A DNA stretch of 64,000 nucleotides. Origin: Streptomyces sp. NBC_01429 (lineage in GTDB: Bacteria; Actinomycetota; Actinomycetes; Streptomycetales; Streptomycetaceae). The notes beneath the pieces are model-generated. The model did not search any database and was not told the DNA's origin. It was given only the letters and a program-made list of their open reading frames with translations. The stretch covers positions 1,550,001-1,614,000 of the forward strand of contig NZ_CP109599.1 of the NCBI RefSeq assembly GCF_036231945.1. The letters are read 5' to 3'. The position numbers were made by a program, and so were the translations under genes. Positions 29,173-36,458 of this stretch are shown here, one piece after another; the stretch's first letter is position 1; every line of letters starts with the position of its first letter.

Positions 29173-29229
29173 TAGGATGATCGATCACGTATCCGAATTG
29201 CCCGAATTGTTACTCATCAATTCGTGATC
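29173..29229 (+). promoter_or_regulatory. whiI upstream control region with several symmetric elements
   Basis: TAGGAT at 29173-29178 could be a -10. The palindrome TGATCGATCA is at 29178-29187. Direct repeats CCGAATTG lie at 29193-29200 and 29202-29209. CGAATTG (29203-29209) with CAATTCG (29218-29224), and GATCACG (29183-29189) with CGTGATC (29223-29229), form two offset dyads. The area is AT-rich for this genome and lies 120-180 bp upstream of whiI. Confidence 0.5.
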
Positions 29230-29350
29230 ATTCTCTAAAGGCGAGCGGGATTGCTGCCGAAGAGGTCAATGACCCTTCCAGCACGGTTCGCCCCGGCTTC
29301 ATCCCCATCCCGGCAGCCGGCTCCGTCCCGCACCTTCCCCAGGAGGCCTG

Positions 29351-30010
29351 GTGTCCGTTCTCCTTGAGCAGCCCGCAAGCCTGGTCGCCTACCGCCCGAA
29401 CAAGCCGACGGCCATGGTCGTCGTGGCCGACCCCCGCGTCCGCTCCACCGTCACCCGCCACCTGTGGGCCCTCGGAGTACGGGACGTCATCGAGGCGTCG
29501 TCCATCGCGGAGGCCCGCCCCCGCGTCGGCAACCCGCGCGACATCTGCGTTGCCGACGTCCACCTGCCCGACGGTTCCGGGCTGACCCTGCTGTCCGAGA
29601 CCCGCGCCGCGGGCTGGCCCAACGGCCTCGCCCTCTCCGCGGCCGACGACATCGGCGCGGTGCGCAACGCCCTCGCGGGCGGCGTCAAGGGCTACGTGGT
29701 AACCGGAACCCGTACGAACATCGGCCACCCCGGCCGCCCCGGCGCCGCCCCCCTGGGCCCGGGACAGCGCATGCACCGCCGCCCGCCCGGCGCCCCGAGC
29801 CACCCCGGTGGCTACCGCGAGCTGTCCGGCCGCGAGGTCGAGGTGCTCCGGCTCGTCGCTGAGGGGCAGTCCAACAAGGCCATCGGAGTCTCGATGGGCC
29901 TGTCCGCACTCACCGTCAAGAGCCACCTCGCCCGGATCGCGCGCAAGCTCGGCACGGGCGACCGGGCCGGAATGGTCGCCGTGGCCCTCCGAACCGGAAT
30001 CATCCACTGA
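29351..30010 (+). CDS. whiI: Sporulation response regulator WhiI
   Basis: Orphan response regulator of the NarL/FixJ type needed for late sporulation in Streptomyces; it is known to act as a heterodimer with BldM. The 219-residue protein has a receiver domain (about 20-125) with D69 in VADVHLPDGSG and K113 in GGVKGYV. The N-terminal acidic pocket has only D27 (VVVADPRV), an atypical feature consistent with phosphorylation-independent action. A linker with MHRRPPGAPSHPGG precedes the LuxR-type HTH (about 155-215), which has LSGREVEVLRLVAEGQSNKAIG. GTG at 29351 follows a perfect AGGAGG. I recall this sequence as WhiI (SCO6029-type). Confidence 0.93.
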   Translation: MSVLLEQPASLVAYRPNKPTAMVVVADPRVRSTVTRHLWALGVRDVIEASSIAEARPRVGNPRDICVADVHLPDGSGLTLLSETRAAGWPNGLALSAADDIGAVRNALAGGVKGYVVTGTRTNIGHPGRPGAAPLGPGQRMHRRPPGAPSHPGGYRELSGREVEVLRLVAEGQSNKAIGVSMGLSALTVKSHLARIARKLGTGDRAGMVAVALRTGIIH

Positions 30011-30024
30011 CCACTTCTCGCCCC

Positions 30025-30062
30025 CGGCGCCCGTCGACGGAACGTTCCGTCGACGGGCGCCG
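30025..30062 (+). terminator. 38-bp perfect palindrome after whiI
   Basis: Nineteen bases (30025-30043) are followed immediately by their exact reverse complement (30044-30062), centred on AACGTT. It begins 15 bp past the whiI stop and ends 24 bp before the rnd start, so it can form a very stable hairpin. Confidence 0.85.
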
Positions 30063-30074
30063 TCCGTTCACAGA

Positions 30075-30087
30075 TACCCTTGACCGG
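30075..30087 (+). promoter_or_regulatory. Leaderless-type -10 for rnd
   Basis: TACCCT at 30075-30080 ends 6 nt before the GTG at 30087, with no ribosome site. Confidence 0.4.
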
Positions 30088-31367
30088 TGACCGACGCCCA
30101 AGACACCGCAGCAGAGCCAGCACTGCGAACCACCGGGGGCGCTCCCCCGGACGACGTCGAATCGGCGCCGATCCCCTTGCTGGAGCCCCGCGAGGGCATT
30201 CCGCCCGTGATCGCCACCGACGAGGCGCTCGCGGAAGTGATCGCGGCCTTCGCCGCGGGCACCGGACCCGTCGCCGTCGACGCGGAGCGCGCGTCCGGCT
30301 ACCGGTACGGACAGCGCGCCTACCTCGTCCAGCTGCGCCGCGCGGGCGCCGGGACGGCGCTGATCGACCCGGTGGGCTGCCCCGACCTCTCCGGCCTCGG
30401 CGAGGTGCTCGCCGACACCGAGTGGATCCTGCACGCCGCCACCCAGGACCTGCCCTGCCTGCGCGAAATAGGCATGATCCCCACCCGGCTGTTCGACACG
30501 GAGCTGGCCGGCCGGCTGGCGGGCTTCCCCCGGGTCGGCCTCGGCGCGATGGTCGAGAACGTCCTCGGGTACGCCCTGGAGAAGGGCCACTCCGCCGTCG
30601 ACTGGTCGACCCGGCCGCTCCCCGAGCCCTGGCTGCGGTACGCCGCGCTCGACGTGGAGCTGCTCGTCGACCTGCGGGACGCGCTGGAGAAGGAGCTGGA
30701 CCGCCAGGGCAAGCTGGACTGGGCCCGCCAGGAGTTCGACGCGATCGCCTCGGCCCCGCCCGCGCCGCCGCGCAAGGACCCCTGGCGCCGTACGTCCGGG
30801 ATGCACAAGGTGCGCCGCCGGCGTCAGATGGCCGTCGTACGGGAGCTGTGGACCACCCGCGACAAGGTCGCGCAGCGGCGCGACGTCTCCCCCGGAAAGG
30901 TGCTGAGCGACACCGCGATCGTCGAGGCGTCGCTCGCCCTGCCCGCGAACGTGCACGCGCTGACCGGGCTGCCGGGCTTCGGCCACCGGATGGGAAGACG
31001 TCAGCTGGAGCAGTGGCAGGCGGCGGTCGACCGGGCGAAGGAGCTGCCGGACAACGAGCTGCCCCAGCCGGGCCAGCCCTTCTCGGGTCCGCCCCCGCCC
31101 CGTTCCTGGGCCGACAAGGACCCGGAGGCGGCGGCCCGGCTGTCCGCCGCCCGTGCGGCGGTCTCGGCGCTCGCCGAGCGGCTCAACATGCCGCAGGAGA
31201 ACCTGATCACCCCGGACACCGTCCGCCGCGTCTGCTGGGAGCCGCCGCACGAGCGGACGGTGGAGAGCGTCGAGGCGGCCCTGGCCGCGCACGGGGCGCG
31301 GGCCTGGCAGGTGGAGCAGGTGGCGCCGCTGCTGACGCGCGCGCTGTCGGCCTCCGCGTCCGCCTAG
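30087..31367 (+). CDS. rnd: Ribonuclease D (DEDD exonuclease with HRDC domain)
   Basis: 3'-5' exoribonuclease acting in tRNA and stable-RNA maturation. The 426-residue protein has the DEDDy exonuclease fold: VAVDAERASG (Exo I Asp/Glu) near 63-72, HAATQDLPCL (Exo II Asp) near 116-125, and YAALDVELLVDL (Exo III Tyr/Asp) near 190-201. An HRDC domain follows at about 240-320 (VVRELWTTRDKVAQRRDVSPGKVLSD) and a C-terminal actinobacterial extension. The first ~35 residues are low complexity. The gene lies between whiI and fadAB. Confidence 0.94.
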   Translation: MTDAQDTAAEPALRTTGGAPPDDVESAPIPLLEPREGIPPVIATDEALAEVIAAFAAGTGPVAVDAERASGYRYGQRAYLVQLRRAGAGTALIDPVGCPDLSGLGEVLADTEWILHAATQDLPCLREIGMIPTRLFDTELAGRLAGFPRVGLGAMVENVLGYALEKGHSAVDWSTRPLPEPWLRYAALDVELLVDLRDALEKELDRQGKLDWARQEFDAIASAPPAPPRKDPWRRTSGMHKVRRRRQMAVVRELWTTRDKVAQRRDVSPGKVLSDTAIVEASLALPANVHALTGLPGFGHRMGRRQLEQWQAAVDRAKELPDNELPQPGQPFSGPPPPRSWADKDPEAAARLSAARAAVSALAERLNMPQENLITPDTVRRVCWEPPHERTVESVEAALAAHGARAWQVEQVAPLLTRALSASASA

Positions 31368-31443
31368 GGCGCGTCGGGCGGACCGGGCGGGGCTGGGCGG
31401 GCAGGGCGGGAGCACAAAAACCGAAGGGGACTGGGCAGGTTGG

Positions 31444-31460
31444 TTACTCGCAAGTAGCAT
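31444..31460 (+). promoter_or_regulatory. Candidate repressor operator and -10 of fadAB
   Basis: The near-perfect dyad TACTCGCAAGTA (31445-31456, 10 of 12 symmetric) overlaps a -10-like TAGCAT (31455-31460), 52 bp before fadA. This arrangement suits a TetR- or GntR-type fatty-acid repressor. Confidence 0.5.
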
Positions 31461-31511
31461 GGGGGCGGAAGCGCACCGCAGTGCCACCCCGCACCCTGGA
31501 GGAGAGCCATC

Positions 31512-32732
31512 GTGCCTCGTACCGTCAGGGATGTCGTCTTCGTCGACGGCGTCCGCACCCCGTTCGGCAAGGCGGGCCCGAAGGGCATGTACCACGAGAC
31601 CCGGGCCGACGATCTCGTCGTGAAGGCGATCCGGGAGCTGCTGCGCCGCAACCCGGACCTCGACCCCGCCCGGATCGACGAGGTCGCCATCGCCGCCACC
31701 ACCCAGATCGGTGACCAGGGGCTCACGCTGGGGCGGACCGCGGGCATCCTCGCGGGGCTGCCCCAGTCCGTGCCCGGGTACTCGATCGACCGCATGTGCG
31801 CCGGCGCGCTGACCGCCGTCACCAGCACCGCGGGGTCGATCGCGTTCGGCGCGTACGACATCGTCGTGGCAGGCGGTGTCGAGCACATGGGCCGCCACCC
31901 GATGGGCGAGGGCGTCGACCCGAACCCGCGGTTCGTCTCCGAGAAGCTCGTGGACGACTCCGCGCTGTTCATGGGCATGACGGCCGAGAACCTGCACGAC
32001 CGCTTCCCGCGGCTGACGAAGGCGCGCGCCGACGAGTACGCGGTGCGCTCGCAGGAGAAGGCCGCCAAGGCGTACGCCAACGGCTCGATCCAGCAGGACC
32101 TGGTGCCGATCTCGATCCGCCGCACCAGCCCGGAGGCCGGCGAGACCGGCTGGGGCCTGGCCACCGCCGACGAGCCCATGCGGCCCGGTACGACGCTGGA
32201 GACGCTGGCCGGCCTCAAGACGCCCTTCCGGCCGCACGGCCGGGTCACCGCGGGCAACGCGGCGGGGCTCAACGACGGCGCCACCGCCTCGCTGATCGCC
32301 GCCGAGGACTTCGCCCGCGAGCAGGGGCTGCCGGTCAGGATGCGGCTGGTCTCGTACGCCTTCGCGGGCGTCGAGCCCGAGGTGATGGGGTACGGGCCGA
32401 TCCCCGCGACCGAGAAGGCCCTCGCCAAGGCGGGGCTCTCGATCTCCGACATCGGTCTCTTCGAGGTCAACGAGGCGTTCGCCGTGCAGGTGCTCGCCTT
32501 CCTCGACCACTACGGCATCGCGGACGACGACGAGCGCGTCAACCAGTACGGCGGCGCGATCGCCTTCGGCCACCCGCTGGCCTCCTCCGGCGTCCGGCTG
32601 ATGACCCAGCTGGCGCGGCAGTTCGAGGCACAGCCGCAGGTCCGTTACGGGCTGACGACGATGTGCGTCGGCTTCGGCATGGGCGCGACGGTCATCTGGG
32701 AGAACCCGCACTTCGACGGAGGCGACAAGTGA
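31512..32732 (+). CDS. fadA: Acetyl-CoA C-acyltransferase (thiolase)
   Basis: Catalyses the thiolytic step of fatty-acid beta-oxidation. The 406-residue protein has all thiolase landmarks: nucleophile C96 in SIDRMCAGALTAV, NEAFAVQ near 323, GGAIAFGHPLASSG with the catalytic His near 359, and the second catalytic Cys in MCVGFGMG near 390. GTG at 31512 is preceded by GGAGGAGAG. Its TGA overlaps the GTG of fadB by 4 bp (GTGA), indicating translational coupling of the two subunits of the trifunctional complex. Confidence 0.95.
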   Translation: MPRTVRDVVFVDGVRTPFGKAGPKGMYHETRADDLVVKAIRELLRRNPDLDPARIDEVAIAATTQIGDQGLTLGRTAGILAGLPQSVPGYSIDRMCAGALTAVTSTAGSIAFGAYDIVVAGGVEHMGRHPMGEGVDPNPRFVSEKLVDDSALFMGMTAENLHDRFPRLTKARADEYAVRSQEKAAKAYANGSIQQDLVPISIRRTSPEAGETGWGLATADEPMRPGTTLETLAGLKTPFRPHGRVTAGNAAGLNDGATASLIAAEDFAREQGLPVRMRLVSYAFAGVEPEVMGYGPIPATEKALAKAGLSISDIGLFEVNEAFAVQVLAFLDHYGIADDDERVNQYGGAIAFGHPLASSGVRLMTQLARQFEAQPQVRYGLTTMCVGFGMGATVIWENPHFDGGDK

Positions 32733-34864
32733 GCACAGCGGAACTCCTGAAGGGCGCGGCCGAGCTGTTCCCCGGCGAGGTCGTCACCCAGGCGCACGTG
32801 CGCCACTTCGAACTCCCGGCGAACGCGGGCAGGTTCGCGCTCATCACGCTGGACAACGGGTTCGACCACAAGAAACCCACCACCTTCGGCCCGCAGTCGC
32901 TGGCCCATCTCGACGCGGCGCTCGACCAGGTCGAGCGGGAGGCGTCCGAGGGCACGATCGTGGGTGTCGGAATCACCGGCAAGCCGTTCATCTTCGCCGT
33001 CGGCGCCGACCTCAAGGGCGTGGAGCTGCTGAAGCGCCACGAGGACGCGCTCGCGATCGGCAGGGGCGGCCACGAGGTCTTCAAGCGCATCGCCTCGCTG
33101 GCCGTGCCGACCTTCGCGTACTACAACGGCGCGGCGATGGGCGGCGGTGTCGAGGTCGGGCTGCACTGCACGTACCGCACGGTCTCGGCGGCCCTGCCCG
33201 CGTTCTCGCTGCCCGAGGTCTTCCTCGGGCTCGTCCCGGGCTGGGGCGGCTGCGCGCTGCTGCCGAACCTGATCGGCGCCGACCGCGCGGTGACGGTCGT
33301 CATCGAGAACTCGCTCAACCAGAACAAGCAGCTCAAGGGCGGTCAGGTCTATGACCTGGGGATCGCTGACGCGCTCTTCGAGGGCGCTGACTTCCTGGAG
33401 CAGTCGCTGATCTGGACCGCGTCCGTACTGAAGGGCGAGGTGGCGGTCGAGCGCCCCGAGGTCGACCGGGGCGAGGCGTGGGACCAGGCCGTCGCGCGCG
33501 GCCGGTTCATCGCGGACTCCAAGGTGCACGGCGCGGCTCCGGCCGCCTACCGCGCGCTGGAGATCATCGAGGCGGCGAAGGACGGTGACCTCCAGGCGGG
33601 CTTCGACGCGGAGGACCGGGCGCTGGCGGACCTGATCATGGGCGGCGAGCTGCGCTCCGGGATCTACGCCTTCAACCTGGTGCAGAAGCGCGCCAAGCGG
33701 CCGGCCGGTGCCCCGGACAAGTCGCTGGCCCGTCCGGTCACCAAGGTGGGTGTCGTGGGCGCGGGGCTGATGGCCTCGCAGCTGGCGCTGCTGTTCCTGC
33801 GCCGTCTTGAGGTGCCGGTCGTGCTGACCGACATCGACCAGGACCGGATCGACAAGGGCGTGGGCTATGTCCACGGCGAGATCGACAAGCTGCTGCTGAA
33901 GTCCCGGATCAACCAGGACAAGGCCAACCGGCTCAAGGGCCTGGTCTCGGGCGTGCTGGACAAGGCCGAGGGATTCGGGGACGCCGACTTCATCATCGAG
34001 GCCGTCTTCGAGGAGATGGGCGTCAAGCAGCAGGTGTTCGCCGAGGTGGAGGCGGTCGCCCCGGCGCACGCGATCCTCGCGACCAACACCTCGTCGCTGT
34101 CGGTCTCCGAGATGGCGTCGAAGCTGAAGAACCCCGAGCGGGTCGTCGGCTTCCACTTCTTCAACCCGGTCGCGATCCTGCCGCTGCTGGAGATCGTGCG
34201 CGGTGAGCTGACCGACGACGCGGCGCTGGCCACGGCGTTCGGGGTGGCGAAGAAGCTGCGCAAGACGGCGGTGCTGGTGAAGGACGCCCCGGCGTTCGTC
34301 GTCAACCGCATCCTCACCCGCTTCATGGGCGAGATCCAGAACGTCATCGACGAGGGCACCCCGGTCGAGGTCGCGGAGCGCGCGGTGGAACCGCTCGGAC
34401 TGCCGATGTCGCCGCTGGTCCTGCTGGAGCTGGTCGGTCCCGCGATCGGGCTGCATGTCTCCGAGACGCTGCACGGCGCGTTCCCGGACCGCTTCACCGT
34501 CTCCGAGAACCTCGCGGCGGTGGTGAAGGCCGGCAAGCGCGGCTTCTACGTGTATGCCGCCGACAACGCTGCGAAGCCGGAGCTGGACCCGGAGGTCGCG
34601 GCGCTGCTGAAGCAGGGCGACACCGTGCTGACCGAGGAGCAGACCCGGGACCGGGTGCTGGACGCGGTGGCGCAGGAGATCGGTCTGATGCTGGACGAGG
34701 GCGTCGTCGCGGAGGCGCAGGACATCGATCTGTGTCTGATCACCGGGGCGGGCTGGCCCTTCCACCTGGGCGGCGTCACGCCGTATCTGGACCGTGAGGG
34801 CGTCTCGGAGCGGGTGAACGGCAAGCCGTTCCTGGCGCCGGGTGTGGCCTCCGTTCCGGCGTAG
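32729..34864 (+). CDS. fadB: 3-hydroxyacyl-CoA dehydrogenase/enoyl-CoA hydratase
   Basis: Bifunctional alpha-subunit of beta-oxidation, 711 residues. The N-terminal crotonase domain (about 1-240) has the oxyanion segment FAVGADLKG, and NGAAMGGGVEVGL and LPEVFLGLVPGWGG with the catalytic glutamates. The dehydrogenase half begins with the NAD fold KVGVVGAGLMASQLALL (about 333-349). Its other blocks are ILATNTSSLSVSEMA, VVGFHFFNPV with the catalytic His, and VVNRILTRFMGE. The C-terminal helical domain is complete. The start GTG at 32729 overlaps the fadA stop. A bidirectional terminator follows. Confidence 0.95.
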   Translation: MSTAELLKGAAELFPGEVVTQAHVRHFELPANAGRFALITLDNGFDHKKPTTFGPQSLAHLDAALDQVEREASEGTIVGVGITGKPFIFAVGADLKGVELLKRHEDALAIGRGGHEVFKRIASLAVPTFAYYNGAAMGGGVEVGLHCTYRTVSAALPAFSLPEVFLGLVPGWGGCALLPNLIGADRAVTVVIENSLNQNKQLKGGQVYDLGIADALFEGADFLEQSLIWTASVLKGEVAVERPEVDRGEAWDQAVARGRFIADSKVHGAAPAAYRALEIIEAAKDGDLQAGFDAEDRALADLIMGGELRSGIYAFNLVQKRAKRPAGAPDKSLARPVTKVGVVGAGLMASQLALLFLRRLEVPVVLTDIDQDRIDKGVGYVHGEIDKLLLKSRINQDKANRLKGLVSGVLDKAEGFGDADFIIEAVFEEMGVKQQVFAEVEAVAPAHAILATNTSSLSVSEMASKLKNPERVVGFHFFNPVAILPLLEIVRGELTDDAALATAFGVAKKLRKTAVLVKDAPAFVVNRILTRFMGEIQNVIDEGTPVEVAERAVEPLGLPMSPLVLLELVGPAIGLHVSETLHGAFPDRFTVSENLAAVVKAGKRGFYVYAADNAAKPELDPEVAALLKQGDTVLTEEQTRDRVLDAVAQEIGLMLDEGVVAEAQDIDLCLITGAGWPFHLGGVTPYLDREGVSERVNGKPFLAPGVASVPA

Positions 34865-34886
34865 GTGTACCGACCGGTGACGGGGG

Positions 34887-34920
34887 ACGGGCCGTACGGG
34901 GATCTCTCCGTACGGCCCGT
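34887..34920. terminator. Bidirectional terminator between fadB and the propeller-like gene
   Basis: A 13-bp perfect stem (ACGGGCCGTACGG at 34887-34899 with 34908-34920) has an 8-nt loop. It lies between two convergent genes whose stops are 34864 and 34923. Confidence 0.85.
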
Positions 34921-34922
34921 TC

Positions 34923-35978
34923 TCAGATCCGGGTCCACGCCTCCAGCGCGAGGCCCGGCTCCGCCTTCTGGCGGGCCACCCGCAGGGCGCCGTCCTCGCC
35001 CATCGCGGCCAGGACCACGCGGCCGGTGCCGTCCAGGGCCAGCGCGGGCGCGCCCGTGCACCGGTCGCCGATGCGGGTCCAGTTGAGGCCCGCGGCCTCG
35101 TCCTCCGTCGGGTAGGCGGCGATGCTGGGGCGGCCGTCGGTGCCGCACTGGGCCAGGATCACGCAGTCGTGGCCGTCGACGGGGGTGCGGAGCACGGCCA
35201 GCGGGCCTATGCCTCGGCCGCCGAGCGGGACGGGCTCGGTCCCGGGCCGCCAGGCGCGGACCGCGCCGTCCTCGGCGTCGCGCCAGAAGTGGGTGAGCCG
35301 GCCGGGGCCGGTGCGCTCGGCGACGAGGGTGCCGGACTCGGCGCGGGCCACCGGTTCGTCGTCGGAACGCACCAGCGCGGAGTCGGACTTGCCGCGGAAC
35401 CAGCGCACGAGGGCGTCGCCCGCCGGGACCAGCAAATCGACCAGACCGTGGTCGGTGAGGGCGGCGGCGGTCTCGCCGGTGAGCGACTTCCCCTTGGGGT
35501 TGGCGCCGCCCCAGGGCTTCCAACGGCCGGTGGCCGCCTGCCGCTTGACGGAGAGTGCGCCGTTCGCGTTCCGCACGAAGAGCTGTACGGAGTCGGTGTC
35601 GTCCACGATGATGGACGGCAGACCGATGGCGGCGCCCTTCTCGTGGTCCTTGCCGTGCGGATTGCCGAGCGAGAACCAGTCGCGCAGCGGCCGGCCCGTC
35701 TGGAACTGGATGGCGTGCACGAGATCGGTGTCCTCGGTGCCGTCGGCCCGTGGCCGCTTCCGTACCGCGAGCAGATGCACGAAGCCCTCGGCGCCGCGGG
35801 CGATGGCCAGATGCGGCAGCAGCCCCTCGGCCGCGAGGAGTTCGGGGCCCGTCCAGTCCGGGCCGCCCGCGCGCAGCTCGGTCCAGCGCAGCACGCCGCC
35901 GGCCGTCGGCGCGTACGCCGTGAGCCTGCCGTCCTTGCCACGCAGCAGCCAGCCGGTGGTCGCGGGGAGCGATGTCAT
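34923..35978 (-). CDS. Beta-propeller-like hypothetical protein
   Basis: A 351-residue protein without signal peptide. It consists of repeated ~50-residue blocks rich in Trp, Gly and Asp-Gly turns. Examples are LLRGKDGRLTAYAP, WTGPELLAAEGLLPHLAIARGAEG, VQLFVRNANGALSV, GRLTHFWRDAEDGAVRAW and VVLAAMGEDGALRVA. Such repeats suggest a 5- to 7-bladed propeller of the kind seen in fucose-lectin-like or PQQ-like proteins. No catalytic motif is seen. ATG at 35978 is used; the frame further upstream overlaps the divergent NYN gene. Function unknown. Confidence 0.75.
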   Translation of the reverse strand: MTSLPATTGWLLRGKDGRLTAYAPTAGGVLRWTELRAGGPDWTGPELLAAEGLLPHLAIARGAEGFVHLLAVRKRPRADGTEDTDLVHAIQFQTGRPLRDWFSLGNPHGKDHEKGAAIGLPSIIVDDTDSVQLFVRNANGALSVKRQAATGRWKPWGGANPKGKSLTGETAAALTDHGLVDLLVPAGDALVRWFRGKSDSALVRSDDEPVARAESGTLVAERTGPGRLTHFWRDAEDGAVRAWRPGTEPVPLGGRGIGPLAVLRTPVDGHDCVILAQCGTDGRPSIAAYPTEDEAAGLNWTRIGDRCTGAPALALDGTGRVVLAAMGEDGALRVARQKAEPGLALEAWTRI

Positions 35979-36056
35979 GGCCTGCTGGCCGCCTTTCCGA
36001 TCCGCCGGAAACTCAGCCACGATAGTACGCGGAGGGTCCGGCGCGGTTCGCTGTGG

Positions 36057-36069
36057 CAGGCTGCCGGTG
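36057..36069 (+). promoter_or_regulatory. Leaderless-type -10 for the NYN-domain gene
   Basis: CAGGCT at 36057-36062 ends 6 nt before the GTG at 36069; there is no Shine-Dalgarno. Confidence 0.4.
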
Positions 36070-36458
36070 TGCTGATGCGGTTGATCGTCGACGCGGCGAA
36101 TGTGGTCGGTTCCGTCCCGGACGGCTGGTGGCGCGACCGGCAGGGTGCCACCGAGCGGCTGCGCGACGCCCTGGTGGCGTACGCCGCCGAGGGCGTGTCC
36201 GGCCATCCGGGGCCCGTCGAGGTGGTGTTGGTGGTGGAGGGCGCGGCCCGGGACGTGGCGCCGGTGGCGGGGGTGCGGGTCGAGGCGGCGGACGGCAGCG
36301 GCGACGACCTGATCACCGAGCTGGCCGGAAGGGCGGCGGCGGACGGCGTCCCGTGCCTGGTCGTCACGGCCGACCGCGAGCTGCGCCGGCGCGTGACGGC
36401 GCACGGTGCGCTGTGCGCGGGGCCCAGGACCGTACGCCGCCGCCCGCTGCCCTCCTAG
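36069..36458 (+). CDS. NYN (PIN-like) domain protein
   Basis: A 129-residue protein of the NYN/YacP-type nuclease fold. The N-terminal strand RLIVDAANVVGSVPDGWWRDR carries the first acidic residue and Asn. The middle has EVVLVVEGAARD, and the later acidic cluster is DGSGDDLITELA followed by VVTADRELRRRV. These are the expected metal-site positions for a PIN-fold RNase. GTG at 36069 appears leaderless; ATG at 36075 is two residues shorter. The TAG stop overlaps the TAG of the convergent permease. The substrate is unknown. Confidence 0.85.
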   Translation: MLMRLIVDAANVVGSVPDGWWRDRQGATERLRDALVAYAAEGVSGHPGPVEVVLVVEGAARDVAPVAGVRVEAADGSGDDLITELAGRAAADGVPCLVVTADRELRRRVTAHGALCAGPRTVRRRPLPS

